From positions 61,631 through 125,630 of the forward strand of contig NZ_MINO01000008.1 in the NCBI RefSeq assembly GCF_001757355.1: a stretch of 64,000 bases of DNA, read 5' to 3'. Below, one piece after another: positions 1-8,637 of the stretch. Numbering within the stretch: position 1 is the stretch's first letter; every line of letters begins with the position of its first letter. The notes under the pieces were generated by a model that was given only the letters and a program-made list of their open reading frames with translations, was not told where the DNA came from and searched no databases. The position numbers and the translations under genes are program-made. Source of the stretch: Sphingobium phenoxybenzoativorans (GTDB taxonomy: Bacteria > Pseudomonadota > Alphaproteobacteria > Sphingomonadales > Sphingomonadaceae).

Positions 1-1191
1 GAACGACACATGCAGTTCGGGGATGAAGGAATAATCCCCTCCCCCGAACTGATAGATGGGAACGCCGCTCTCGATCCGCATATCCGGTATCATCGTCAGC
101 AATTCTTCCAGCATCACGCACAGCTCCATTCTGGCAAGGGGCGCGCCAGGGCAGATATGGATACCGAAGCCGAAGCTGAAATGGCGGCTGGCTGGGCGAT
201 CGATCGAAAATTCGGCCGGGCACTCGAATATCTGCGGATCGCGGTTGGCGGCAGCCCAGCCCATATAGACGTCCTTGCCCGCCGGAATTTCCACGCCCTG
301 CACGTCCACTGCCTTTGTCGTGCGCCGGAAAAAGCCGAAGAAAGGGGGCCTCAGCCGAAGCGCTTCCTCCACCGCCACCGGAATCTTGCCGGGGTCGCGG
401 ATCAAAAGGTCGCGGACATCCGGCCGGGAAAACACCTCATAGATCAGGCTGGCCATGGCGGATGTCGTACTGTGATGCCCCGCCCCCAGGAAAGCGGAGA
501 GGAGGACAACATAGTCATTGTCGTCCAGCGACCTGCCCTCGACCTCCACATCGGCAAGGGAAGTCAGGAAATCCTCCCGCGGCCGCGCGCGCCGTTCATG
601 GACCTCGGTCACCGTCAGCGCGCCGAAAACGGCCTGCCGCCTGCCGAACTCCTCCGGGTCGCCCTGCGCTGCGAACATGGCGAGGGCAGCCTCCCGGATC
701 GGCGGAACCTTGTCATCATCTATGCCGACAAGGTGGCAGATGGTCTCGGCCGGCACGGGTTCCGCCAGTTCCGCAACGATGTCGCATGATCCCTTGCCGA
801 TGAAGCTTGCGATATGCCGCCGGACGTCCTGCCGCACAAAAGGCTCCATCGCAGCGGGCGTGGCGGTCGTGACGGCCGCACTGAACAGGGCGCGCCAGGC
901 GCTGTGCCGGGGCGGGTCCATTTCCAGCGCCGGAATCTGCTTTCGCGGCAACATGGGGCGCAGCACCTGCGGCTCCGAAGAAAATGTGCGATAGTCCGCC
1001 ATCGCCTTGCGGACATCCTTATGGTCGAGCAGCATGTAGAAGCCGTCATGTTCGCTGCTATGGGCGACCGGACAGCGCGCCCGCGCACTTTCGAAAAGTT
1101 CCAGGCTTTCCGCCGGAGGGGTCGTATAGCAACTCCAGCCCTTCGTATCCCGCGCCAGGTCATGGCCCGGCGCAACCTTGTCCTCACTCAT
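1..1191 (-). CDS. Cytochrome P450 (C-terminus cut by window edge)
   Basis: A soluble bacterial cytochrome P450, a heme monooxygenase fed electrons by a ferredoxin and reductase not found in this window. 397 codons are visible and the frame runs off the left edge, probably within a few residues of the end because the beta-rich C-terminus is already present. The heme-binding loop is clear (F-G-F-G-I-H-I-C-P-G, Cys347), as is the K-helix E276-x-x-R279. The I-helix reads A-G-H-H-S-T at 237-242, so the usual Asp/Glu before the conserved Thr is His and the Thr itself is Ser. The start ATG follows an AGAG-type ribosome site. It lies 84 bases downstream of a TetR-type gene on the same strand, with a palindrome between them. 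The substrate cannot be read from sequence. Confidence 0.93.
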   Translation of the reverse strand, partial: MSEDKVAPGHDLARDTKGWSCYTTPPAESLELFESARARCPVAHSSEHDGFYMLLDHKDVRKAMADYRTFSSEPQVLRPMLPRKQIPALEMDPPRHSAWRALFSAAVTTATPAAMEPFVRQDVRRHIASFIGKGSCDIVAELAEPVPAETICHLVGIDDDKVPPIREAALAMFAAQGDPEEFGRRQAVFGALTVTEVHERRARPREDFLTSLADVEVEGRSLDDNDYVVLLSAFLGAGHHSTTSAMASLIYEVFSRPDVRDLLIRDPGKIPVAVEEALRLRPPFFGFFRRTTKAVDVQGVEIPAGKDVYMGWAAANRDPQIFECPAEFSIDRPASRHFSFGFGIHICPGAPLARMELCVMLEELLTMIPDMRIESGVPIYQFGGGDYSFIPELHVSF

Positions 1192-1255
1192 GAAGCTCTC
1201 CCGAATCCTCTCTGCAGCACATCAGGCTCACTGCCAAAGTGCACACAGTTTAATA

Positions 1256-1273
1256 CGATACTATAGGGTATCG
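1256..1273. promoter_or_regulatory. Candidate TetR operator upstream of the P450 gene
   Basis: A perfect 6-base inverted repeat, CGATAC and GTATCG separated by 6 bases, lies between the stop codon of the TetR-type gene (1276) and the P450 start (1191). Its size and position fit the operator of a TetR-family dimer acting on the P450 promoter. On the minus strand the spacer region reads TATAGT, which could also be a -10 element. Assignment to the neighbouring regulator is inference. Confidence 0.45.
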
Positions 1274-1275
1274 CA

Positions 1276-1923
1276 TCAAGGTCTTTCTTCGGGGGTAGCC
1301 TTTCCTATTCCGGACAGGATCAATTCCACCGCCAGACTGATCTGCGCGGGGAAGTCCGCCGCGCTTTGCGCGAAATCGATCTTGCCCAAGGCAAGGCGCT
1401 GATAGGTGTCTCCCATCAACAGATGCATGAACGCCCTAGCCCGCATGTCGGCTTCGGCCGCGGGCAACAGGCCGGACAGAATGCGTTCGATCACGGCGAT
1501 CGATCGCGCCGGGGCGGCGTCGTAGAAAAGGCGGCCAAGCTCTGGAAAACGCGCCATTTCGCCCATCAGCATGCGGAACAGGCCGAGCACGCCCGGTTCT
1601 GTGATGGCCATGACGAAGGTCTGGCCGAAATCCGACAGCGATTGCGCGGCTGCCTCCCGCGTGGTCGCCGGGTCATGCTCCTCCACGGCATAGATTTGTG
1701 CACAGTCCCGGTTGATCGCCGCCAGAAAGAGCGCCTCCTTGCTCTTGAAATGGCGATACAGCGTCATTTTCGACGCACCGGCCTCCTCAGCGATCCTGTC
1801 CATGCTCGCGGCCGAAAATCCTTCCGCCAGGAAGCGGTCGCGGGCGGCGTCCAATATACGCTCGCGCTTGTCCGCCATCTGCTGCACCCGCGCATGCGAT
1901 GCCGACCACGCCTTCCGCTTCAT
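1276..1923 (-). CDS. TetR/AcrR-family transcriptional regulator
   Basis: A 215-residue TetR-type repressor. The N-terminal helix-turn-helix spans about residues 20-65 and carries the family pattern (RERILDAARDRFLAEGF, then ASMDRIAEEAGASKMTLYRHF). The C-terminal ligand and dimerisation half has the TetR_C-like pattern of AefR-type proteins. A second in-frame ATG at residue 16 (position 1878) begins closer to the HTH and is an equally good start. The gene precedes the P450 on the same strand and probably controls it; the 18-base palindrome just past its stop codon is the likely site. The ligand is unknown. Confidence 0.88.
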   Translation of the reverse strand: MKRKAWSASHARVQQMADKRERILDAARDRFLAEGFSAASMDRIAEEAGASKMTLYRHFKSKEALFLAAINRDCAQIYAVEEHDPATTREAAAQSLSDFGQTFVMAITEPGVLGLFRMLMGEMARFPELGRLFYDAAPARSIAVIERILSGLLPAAEADMRARAFMHLLMGDTYQRLALGKIDFAQSAADFPAQISLAVELILSGIGKATPEERP

Positions 1924-2059
1924 TCTGGTTTCGCCTGTAATGATCGACCTCTCCGCTCATGGGGAACAGCCGAAGTCCAGCACCCGGCCCCGGCCGGTAT
2001 CCACTTGGCTTTGTCATAAGGCAATCGGAAACCCGCCCAGCCGATGCCCTGCCTGCCCG

Positions 2060-2557
2060 TCAGTCGCGGCTCTTGGCGCTTTTCTTCGAAAGGGCGGGCA
2101 ACGCCGTCCGGTATACGACCGGGCGTAGGGCAAAACTGGTCGTCACCTGCGACACGCCGGGCATGCGCGTCAGATTGTAGCGAAGGAAATCCTCGAAGGA
2201 CGCCAGCGAGTCGACCAGCACGCGCAGTTGATAATCGGCGTCGCCGGTCATCAGATAGCATTCCATCACTTCGGGAATTTCGGCGACCGCCTTTTCAAAG
2301 GCGTCGAGATGATGGTCCCCCTGCTGGTCCAGCCGCACGCGGATGAATGCACTGACCCCCAGGCCGACCTGGCTGGGGTCCACCAGGGCGACATAGCGTG
2401 AGATCACCCCTTCGGCTTCCAGATGCTTCAGCCGCCGCAGGCAGGGACTTGGGGACAGCCCTATTCTCTCCGACAGTTCATGATTGGTGATGCGTCCGTC
2501 GGTCTGAACCTGCTCGAGAATCTTCCAGTCCAGCTCATCAAGATCGTATGTTGGCAT
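2060..2557 (-). CDS. Lrp/AsnC-family transcriptional regulator
   Basis: A 165-residue Lrp/AsnC regulator with an N-terminal winged HTH (about residues 5-60, LDELDWKILEQVQTDGRIT then ELSERIGLSPSPCLRRLKHLE) and a C-terminal RAM/ligand-binding domain (about 70-150). It is divergent from the E1/E2 operon, with 131 bases between the starts. Two TTGG-Nn-CCAA palindromes sit in that gap, one over its own start codon, which suggests autoregulation together with control of E1/E2. Regulators of this family next to 2-oxoacid dehydrogenase genes (MdeR) or acdS genes (AcdR) control 2-oxobutyrate-related metabolism, and this gene may do likewise. Confidence 0.92.
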   Translation of the reverse strand: MPTYDLDELDWKILEQVQTDGRITNHELSERIGLSPSPCLRRLKHLEAEGVISRYVALVDPSQVGLGVSAFIRVRLDQQGDHHLDAFEKAVAEIPEVMECYLMTGDADYQLRVLVDSLASFEDFLRYNLTRMPGVSQVTTSFALRPVVYRTALPALSKKSAKSRD

Positions 2558-2570
2558 ATATATAATCCAA
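2551..2570. promoter_or_regulatory. Candidate Lrp-type site 1 (over the lrp start codon)
   Basis: TTGG and CCAA flank 12 AT-only or AT-rich bases. The site covers the ATG of the Lrp-type gene (2555-2557 on the minus strand). Its centre is about 30 bases, close to three helical turns, from the second site, a spacing that suits cooperative Lrp-family octamers. This is seen in sequence; binding is inferred. Confidence 0.5.
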
Positions 2571-2581
2571 AACCTGATATA

Positions 2582-2598
2582 TTGGCATTATATTCCAA
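2582..2598. promoter_or_regulatory. Candidate Lrp-type site 2
   Basis: TTGG and CCAA flank 9 AT-rich bases, repeating the first eight bases (TTGGCAT then AT-rich) of the site at 2551-2570. It lies in the divergent promoter region between the Lrp-type gene and the E1 gene, about 90 bases upstream of the E1 start. Confidence 0.5.
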
Positions 2599-2688
2599 AA
2601 ATGCACTGCCCGCCATGCGAATTCGCAAGGACATGCCGCCCATTGGGGCGCTAATCGACGATATTCCCGGTTTGGGCAGAGGACGAAC

Positions 2689-5031
2689 ATGATCAAGACC
2701 ATCCCCAATGAGCGACAGGACGTCGTCAGCGCCATCAGCACGCTGGAAGTGCGCCTCAGATGGCTCTCCTCCTGGATGGTGCATAACGCCAACCACATCC
2801 GTCCCAAGCGGGACGGGCTGAAGGTCGGCGGCCATCAGGCGAGTTGCGCCTCAATGACGGCGATCATGTCCGCCCTCTATTTCCATGCGCTGCGCCCGCA
2901 GGACAAGGTTGCGGTCAAGCCGCACGCAGGTCCGGTCCTGCACGCCATCCACTATCTGCTGGGCAATCAGTCGCTGGACCGGATGCAGCGCTTCCGCGGC
3001 CTGGGCGGCGTCCAGAGCTATCCGTCCCGCACGAAGGACGCCATTCCTGTCGATTTCTCGACCGGATCGGTCGGCCTTGGCGTCGCCGTCACGGCATTTA
3101 GCAGCCTGGTTCAGGACTATCTGATCGCGCATGGCCAGATGAAGGAGCAGGATGCGGGCCGCATGATCGCCCTGATGGGCGACGCCGAACTCGATGAAGG
3201 TAATATCTACGAATGCCTGATCGAGGGTTATAAGCACGACCTGCGTAACTGCTGGTGGATCGTCGACTATAATCGCCAGTCGCTCGATAATACGACCGCC
3301 GACCGCATGTTCCGCCGTTTCGACGACATTTTCGAAACCTGTGGATGGCGGGTCGTCACCCTGAAATATGGCAAGCGGCAGCGCGAAGCGTTTGAGCGGC
3401 CGGGCGGCAAGACGCTGGAACAGTGGATCGACAATTGCCCCAATGCGGATTTCGCGGCGCTGACCTATCAGGGCGGCGCGGCGTGGCGCGAACGGCTGGT
3501 CGCGGACATTGGCGGCAAGCCGCACGTCAAGAAGCTGTTGGAAAGCTTTGACGACGATGCGCTGGCGACACTGATGACCAATCTGGGCGGCCACTGCGTC
3601 GAAACGCTGATCGAGGCATTCGACGGCGCGAATGACGACCGGCCCACCCTGTTCATCGCCTATACCGTCAAGGGCTTTGGCCTGCCGCTGGCAGGGCATA
3701 AGGACAATCATTCGGGCATGATGAACCCGGCCCAGATGGAAAAATTCCGGGCCAGCCTGGGCATTGACGAGGGACGGGAATGGGAGCCGTGGGGCGGCCT
3801 CGGCGACAATGCCGCGGCGCAGCTCAAGGCGTTTGTCGAAGCCAGCCCGCTGGCGTCGAAAGATCCGGAGCCGGTCGCCCCTGCGGTCCCGGTTCCCGCC
3901 CGCCTGCCCGTTCCCGACGGCGCGGAACAATCCACCCAGGCTGCGTTCGGCAGGATTTTGCTGGATCTGGCGAAATCGGGCGAACCGCTGGGCGATCATA
4001 TCGTCACAACCGCGCCGGACGTCACGCAGACCACCAATCTGGGCGGCTTCGTCAATCAACGCGGGCTGTTCCGCCGTCAGGAACTGGCCGACGTTTTCCA
4101 CAAGGCCAAGATTCCTTCGGCGCAAAAATGGGCGCAGCATGCGGCCGGTCAGCACATCGAACTGGGCATTGCGGAGAATAACTTCTTCATCATGCTGACG
4201 TCGCTGGGTCTCGCCGCTCCGCATTTCGGCACCCGGCTCCTGCCTGTCGGCACGGTCTATGACCCGTTCATTTCCCGTGGCCTCGATGCGCTGAACTATG
4301 GCTGTTATCAGGACTCCCGCTTCCTGCTGGTGGGAACGCCATCGGGCATCACCCTGGCTGCCGAAGGCGGCGCGCATCAGTCGATCAACACGCCGTTGAT
4401 CGGCATGGGCCAGCCCAACCTCACCTATTTCGAACCCGCCTATGCGGACGAACTGGCGCTGATGATGCGCTTTGCCTTTGACGATATGCAGAAGCCGGAT
4501 GGATCGTCCGTCTATCTGCGCCTTTCGACCCGCGCGATTGAACAGACGGTCCGGGAAGATGGCGGCTGGGAAGATGACGCTCTCAAGGGCGGCTACTGGC
4601 TGCGCAAGCCGGCGGCGGGCGCCGAGGCGGCGATCGTCTTTACGGGCGTCGTCGCGCCCGAAGCGCTCCAGGCATGGGAGCAACTTGTCGAGGATATTCC
4701 GGGACTGGGCCTGCTCAATGTCACCTCGCCTGACCTGCTGCATCGCGGCTGGTCGGCAAAGGGCGCCGCGCGCTGGAACGGCAAGGACGCCGAACCCTGC
4801 CACGCCGACACATTGCTGTCATCGCTCGCGCCCGGCGCGGGTCTCATCACCGTGCTCGACGGATCGCCGGGCGCGCTGTCCTGGCTGGGCGGCGTGAAGG
4901 GCATGCGCGTCAGCCCGCTGGGCACGGACCGTTTCGGCCAGACCGGCGATCTTCCGGATCTCTACCGCACCTACCGGCTGGACGCCGACGCCATCGTCGA
5001 AGCGGCCGCCGAACTTTTCCTGGGGAACTGA
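2689..5031 (+). CDS. AceE-like 2-oxoacid dehydrogenase E1 component
   Basis: A 780-residue thiamine-diphosphate enzyme of the homodimeric AceE/transketolase type. It would decarboxylate a 2-oxoacid and pass the acyl group to the lipoyl E2 encoded one base downstream. The N-terminal half has the ThDP-binding region around residues 164-196 (G-D-A-E-L-D-E-G-N, then D-Y-N) and the G-H-Q motif near residue 50. It is about 100 residues shorter than AceE of enteric bacteria (887) and MdeB of Pseudomonas putida. No E3 gene is nearby, so a shared lipoamide dehydrogenase is likely. The substrate is not proven: pyruvate, 2-oxobutyrate or a branched oxoacid are possible, and acdS nearby favours 2-oxobutyrate. 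Confidence 0.85.
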   Translation: MIKTIPNERQDVVSAISTLEVRLRWLSSWMVHNANHIRPKRDGLKVGGHQASCASMTAIMSALYFHALRPQDKVAVKPHAGPVLHAIHYLLGNQSLDRMQRFRGLGGVQSYPSRTKDAIPVDFSTGSVGLGVAVTAFSSLVQDYLIAHGQMKEQDAGRMIALMGDAELDEGNIYECLIEGYKHDLRNCWWIVDYNRQSLDNTTADRMFRRFDDIFETCGWRVVTLKYGKRQREAFERPGGKTLEQWIDNCPNADFAALTYQGGAAWRERLVADIGGKPHVKKLLESFDDDALATLMTNLGGHCVETLIEAFDGANDDRPTLFIAYTVKGFGLPLAGHKDNHSGMMNPAQMEKFRASLGIDEGREWEPWGGLGDNAAAQLKAFVEASPLASKDPEPVAPAVPVPARLPVPDGAEQSTQAAFGRILLDLAKSGEPLGDHIVTTAPDVTQTTNLGGFVNQRGLFRRQELADVFHKAKIPSAQKWAQHAAGQHIELGIAENNFFIMLTSLGLAAPHFGTRLLPVGTVYDPFISRGLDALNYGCYQDSRFLLVGTPSGITLAAEGGAHQSINTPLIGMGQPNLTYFEPAYADELALMMRFAFDDMQKPDGSSVYLRLSTRAIEQTVREDGGWEDDALKGGYWLRKPAAGAEAAIVFTGVVAPEALQAWEQLVEDIPGLGLLNVTSPDLLHRGWSAKGAARWNGKDAEPCHADTLLSSLAPGAGLITVLDGSPGALSWLGGVKGMRVSPLGTDRFGQTGDLPDLYRTYRLDADAIVEAAAELFLGN

Positions 5032-5032
5032 C

Positions 5033-6328
5033 ATGCCGATCGAACTGAAAATGCCCGCCCTTTCCCCCACGATGGAGAAAGGCACGCTGGCCAAATGGCT
5101 CGTGACCGAAGGCGACAGCGTCAAGGCCGGGGATCTGATCGCGGAGATTGAAACCGACAAGGCGACGATGGAGTTTGAGGCTGTCGATGAAGGGCGCATC
5201 GCCCGGCTCGTCGTGACGGAGGGCACGGACGACGTCCCGGTCGGCACCGTCATCGCCCTGCTTGCCGAGGAAGGCGAATCCGTCCCCGCGCCGTCCGCCG
5301 CGCAACCCAGCGCTGCGGCCGAAGCGCCGAAGGCGTCGCCGCAACCGTCCGAAGCGGCAGTGGCCGTCATCGAAGCGCCCAAGCCCGCGCCGGCGGCTCC
5401 TGCTCCTGCGCCCGCCGCCGCTCCACTGACGGTGGAAGCAGGCGTTAACGCGACCCCCCTCGCCCGCCGGGTTGCTGCGGCAAAGGGCATTTCTCTCGCG
5501 TCGATCACGGGATCGGGCGCGCGTGGAAAGATCGTTCAGGCCGACCTGCGCCTGCCGCCTCTGGTCCGTCCGGCGCCAGCCAATGACGCCGCCCCCGTCG
5601 CTCTGGCGGCCGCCAAAATCGCGCCGCCGCCCGCTGGCGTGCCGGTGGAAACGGTCAAGCTTTCGAACATGCGGCGCACGATCGCCAAGCGCCTGACGGA
5701 GAGCAAGCAGACCGTTCCGCACTTCTACCTGACTGCGCGCTGCAATCTGGACAGCCTGCTTGCCCTGCGCGCCGATCTCAACGGCAGCCTCGCCGCGCGC
5801 GGCATCAAGCTCAGCGTCAATGATTTCCTGATCAAGGCGCTTGCGCTTGCGCTTCATCGGGTCCCCGACGCGAATGTGCAGTTCGGCGGCGATGATCTGC
5901 ATCGCTTTAGCCGCGCCGACATTTCGATGGCCGTGGCTATTGAGGGCGGCCTGATCACGCCGGTCATCAAGGATGCCGGTTCGCTCTCGCTGTCGGCCAT
6001 TGCTCTGGAAAGCAAGGCTCTGGCCGCTAAGGCGCGGGAGGGCAAATTGACGCCGGAGGAATATCAGGGCGGCACTGCCTCCATCTCCAACCTGGGCATG
6101 TTCGGCATTGATGAGATGTTCCCGGTCATCAATCCGCCCCAGGCGCTGATCCTGGGCGTTGCCGCAGGCGTCGAGCAGCCCTGGAAGGTGAATGGGGAGA
6201 TCGCGCTGGCGACCATCATGGCCGCCACCGCCAGCTTCGATCATCGTGCGATAGACGGCGCGGTTGCTGCGCAATTCATGGCCGCCTTCCGCGACCTGGT
6301 TGAAACGCCGCTTCAGATCGTCACCTGA
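5033..6328 (+). CDS. Dihydrolipoyl acyltransferase (E2) of a 2-oxoacid dehydrogenase complex
   Basis: A 431-residue E2 acyltransferase. Domains in order: one lipoyl domain (residues 1-78, lipoyl Lys43 in E-T-D-K-A-T), an Ala/Pro-rich linker (about 85-138), a peripheral subunit-binding domain (about 141-177, [10 protein letters not shown] to G-R/K-I-V) and the catalytic core with the H-R-x-x-D-G motif at 404-409. The start lies one base after the E1 stop, so the two are certainly one operon. A 17-base-pair terminator hairpin follows 17 bases after the stop. The single lipoyl domain and the pairing with AceE-type E1 differ from the alphaproteobacterial housekeeping PDH, which uses alpha/beta E1. 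Confidence 0.93.
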   Translation: MPIELKMPALSPTMEKGTLAKWLVTEGDSVKAGDLIAEIETDKATMEFEAVDEGRIARLVVTEGTDDVPVGTVIALLAEEGESVPAPSAAQPSAAAEAPKASPQPSEAAVAVIEAPKPAPAAPAPAPAAAPLTVEAGVNATPLARRVAAAKGISLASITGSGARGKIVQADLRLPPLVRPAPANDAAPVALAAAKIAPPPAGVPVETVKLSNMRRTIAKRLTESKQTVPHFYLTARCNLDSLLALRADLNGSLAARGIKLSVNDFLIKALALALHRVPDANVQFGGDDLHRFSRADISMAVAIEGGLITPVIKDAGSLSLSAIALESKALAAKAREGKLTPEEYQGGTASISNLGMFGIDEMFPVINPPQALILGVAAGVEQPWKVNGEIALATIMAATASFDHRAIDGAVAAQFMAAFRDLVETPLQIVT

Positions 6329-6345
6329 CCGGTCAGGGCGAACAA

Positions 6346-6385
6346 AAAAGGCCGGGCCGGACTTCACTGTCCGGCCCGGCCTTTT
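6346..6385. terminator. Bidirectional Rho-independent terminator
   Basis: Perfect 17-base arms (6346-6362 and 6369-6385) enclose a 6-base loop. The GC-rich stem is flanked by A4 on the left and T4 on the right, so it works for the E2 operon on plus and for the convergent alpha/beta hydrolase on minus. Confidence 0.9.
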
Positions 6386-6406
6386 GTATTTCGGGGCAAT
6401 AGCCGA

Positions 6407-7174
6407 TTAGTCGGAAACGCCCTTGGCCGCATCCTCGATCAGCGCCGCGACGGCCGCTGGCTGGGACATGAAAACGGCATGGCTGGCTGCAACTTCGACA
6501 GATTTGCTCCCCGCGCGCTTGGCCATCATGCGTAGAAGATCGGGATGGATGGCGCGATCTTCGGACGCGACCAGCGCCCAGCTTTTCTTGGCTCTCCAGG
6601 CTGGCGACTTTATCTTGGTGGCGAAGCTTTCCTGCGCCGGAAAAACCTGCGACCTGGCCATATATTCCGCATCGGCCTGCGGTACGTCCGCGGCGAAATC
6701 CTGCGCATAGACCTTCGGGTCCAGATACAGGAAGCCATCCGGCGTGCTCAATATGCCCTTGGTCGCGGCGGGCTGCTGCCCCGCCAGGCTTAGCAGCGTC
6801 TCCCCGGCATCCGGCTGAAAGGCGGCGATATAGACCAGGCCCGCGACATTCGGCGCATTGCCCGCCTCAGTGATGACGACACCGCCATAGCTATGCCCGA
6901 CCAGAATGGCTGGCCCGTCCTGCATGGCGAGAATGCGATGCGTCGCATTCACATCATCCTGCAAAGACGTCATCGGCTCCTGCACGATCGTCACCTTATA
7001 GCCCTTGGCGGAGAGCAGATCATACACTTTCCGCCATCCCGAACCGTCGGCAAGAGCGCCATGCACAATGACGACATTCTTGACCTCTGCGGCCTGCGCA
7101 GGCGTCAAAGCAGCGGCGGCCACGATAGCGGCCGTGGACAGAATGGAGGATTTCAACCACCGGAATATTTGCAT
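6407..7174 (-). CDS. Secreted alpha/beta-fold hydrolase
   Basis: A 255-residue alpha/beta hydrolase. The start at 7174 is preferred over an upstream in-frame ATG because GGGAG lies 8 bases before it and it opens directly into a signal peptide (about residues 1-28, ending A-Q-A-A). The nucleophile elbow is G93-H94-S95-Y-G-G, with the oxyanion H38-G39 in V-I-V-H-G. A late His in A-S-H-A-V-F completes the triad, and an Asp in V-A-S-E-D-R is a candidate third member. It resembles the family of short plant-esterase-like (hydroxynitrile lyase/salicylate esterase type) proteins. It is convergent with the E2 gene and lies downstream of acdS on the same strand with a 181-base gap. The substrate is unknown. 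Confidence 0.85.
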   Translation of the reverse strand: MQIFRWLKSSILSTAAIVAAAALTPAQAAEVKNVVIVHGALADGSGWRKVYDLLSAKGYKVTIVQEPMTSLQDDVNATHRILAMQDGPAILVGHSYGGVVITEAGNAPNVAGLVYIAAFQPDAGETLLSLAGQQPAATKGILSTPDGFLYLDPKVYAQDFAADVPQADAEYMARSQVFPAQESFATKIKSPAWRAKKSWALVASEDRAIHPDLLRMMAKRAGSKSVEVAASHAVFMSQPAAVAALIEDAAKGVSD

Positions 7175-7355
7175 GATACGCTCCCTTGCGTTTGAAATGT
7201 GCAGGTAAAATCCTTGCGCTTGCCGGGAGACCGGCAAGCGCAGGGACACAATGGAAATGCGCGTGCGGCTTTGGATCAGGCTGGCCAGACGCCAGCCCTA
7301 TCCCCAGTGCGGACCGTCAATGCTGGCGAAGCCCAAGAGCTTGCGAAGCGTAAGG

Positions 7356-8375
7356 TCAGCCGTTCCTGTAATAATAGCTGTAGCCATTGAGGGCGGGCGC
7401 GCCGCCCAGATGCGCGTAAAGCACCTTCGATCCTTCGGGGAAGAAGCCCTTCCGGGTCAGGTCGATCATGCCCTGCATCGATTTGCCCTCATATACCGGG
7501 TCGGTCATCATGGCCTCTGTGCGGGCGGCCAGGCGGATCGCCTCATTCGTCTCCTCGGAAGGGACGCCGTATGCGGGATAGGCATAGTCGGGATTGATGA
7601 CGATTTCATCCTCGCGCACTTCCCGGCCAAGCCCGACCAGTTCGGCCGTATTGTCGACAATCTGCCGGACCTGCGCGCGCGTCTGTTCAAGCGTGCCAGA
7701 AGCATCGATGCCAATCACCCGGTCGGCCCGGTCCTGGGCCGCAAAACCGACGACCATGCCGGCCTGGGTGGAACCCGTCACAACGCACACCACGATATAA
7801 TCGAAAGTGAAGCCAAGCTCCTTCTCCTGCTCGGCGACCTCCTCCGCAAAGCCGATATAGCCAAGCGCACCGAATTTATGCACCGAGGCGCCCGCCGGAA
7901 TGGCGTAAGGCTTGCCGCCCGCATCCTTGACCGACTGGATCGCGTCTTCCCAGCTTTTGCGGATGCCGATATCGAACCCGTCCTCGACAAGGCGGCTGTC
8001 GGCGCCCATCAGGCGGGTCATCAGGATATTGCCCACCCGGTCATATACCGCGTCATGATGCGGCACCCATTTTTCCTGGATAACAACGCTTTTCATGCCG
8101 ATCTTGGCGGCTGTCGCGGCGACCATGCGGGTGTGGTTGGATTGCACGCCGCCGATCGACACCAATGTATCGGCGCCTGACGCGATTGCGTCAGGAACGA
8201 TATATTCCAGCTTCCGCAGCTTGTTGCCGCCCATGGCCAGGCCGGAATTGCAATCCTCCCGCTTGGCGTAAATCTGCACCTTGCCGCCAAGGGCTTCGGT
8301 AAGCCTGGGCAGATGCTCAATCGGCGTCGCGCCGAATGTGAGCGGATACCGTTCGAACTTCTCCAGCAGGGACAT
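7356..8375 (-). CDS. acdS: 1-aminocyclopropane-1-carboxylate (ACC) deaminase
   Basis: A 339-residue PLP enzyme that opens ACC, the plant ethylene precursor, to 2-oxobutyrate and ammonia. The PLP lysine is K52 in [10 protein letters not shown], and the serine of G-G-V-Q-S-N-H-T is present. The two residues that separate true ACC deaminase from D-cysteine desulfhydrase are both in place: Glu in D-P-V-Y-E-G-K and Leu in A-H-L-G-G. Length matches the family (338). The start at 8375 is chosen over an in-frame ATG 36 codons upstream because it matches the family N-terminus and has GGAG 8 bases before it. A palindrome (8388-8413) sits just upstream. The product 2-oxobutyrate could feed the E1/E2 complex at 2689-6328. 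Confidence 0.94.
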   Translation of the reverse strand: MSLLEKFERYPLTFGATPIEHLPRLTEALGGKVQIYAKREDCNSGLAMGGNKLRKLEYIVPDAIASGADTLVSIGGVQSNHTRMVAATAAKIGMKSVVIQEKWVPHHDAVYDRVGNILMTRLMGADSRLVEDGFDIGIRKSWEDAIQSVKDAGGKPYAIPAGASVHKFGALGYIGFAEEVAEQEKELGFTFDYIVVCVVTGSTQAGMVVGFAAQDRADRVIGIDASGTLEQTRAQVRQIVDNTAELVGLGREVREDEIVINPDYAYPAYGVPSEETNEAIRLAARTEAMMTDPVYEGKSMQGMIDLTRKGFFPEGSKVLYAHLGGAPALNGYSYYYRNG

Positions 8376-8387
8376 TTTGGACACTCC

Positions 8388-8413
8388 ATAAAGGCTTTTG
8401 ACCTCGCCTTTAT
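8388..8413. promoter_or_regulatory. Palindrome directly upstream of the acdS ribosome site
   Basis: Perfect 8-base arms ATAAAGGC and GCCTTTAT are separated by 10 bases. The palindrome ends one base from the GGAG of acdS, so it is either an operator overlapping the transcription start or a leader hairpin. The whole stretch 8376-8637 is AT-rich relative to its surroundings and is the likely acdS promoter region. Confidence 0.45.
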
Positions 8414-8637
8414 GCCGAACTTTCGATGAAAGGTGCTCTCTAATTTTCCCGATTTTTTTCGTGAGTTTTTTAATGTTTCTCAAAAATTCAAATGATAATC
8501 ATCCTATTTATCCAAAAATCGGAATATTCTTTCATATCGCAAAAAATCGAATCACCGTCGCATTCCCCGTCGCTTTTGCGGGGCCGCTTTTTGGCGGATC
8601 TCCGCTCTGATCGGGGGTCAAAATTACTGGCTAAGCA

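Noticed and set aside
2851..4803. A minus-strand 650-codon frame opposite the E1 gene
   Set aside because: Antisense shadow of E1; the E1 frame has clear thiamine-enzyme motifs and the shadow has none.
8493..8503. A Fur box (ATGATAATCAT) upstream of acdS
   Set aside because: Only the central 11 bases match the Fur consensus; the flanks do not. It is a palindrome, but one site in an AT-rich gap is not enough.
8560..8590. A terminator for the FecR gene from the CCCCG/CGGGG hairpin
   Set aside because: The stem is only five bases and lacks a T run on the minus strand, so it was not called.
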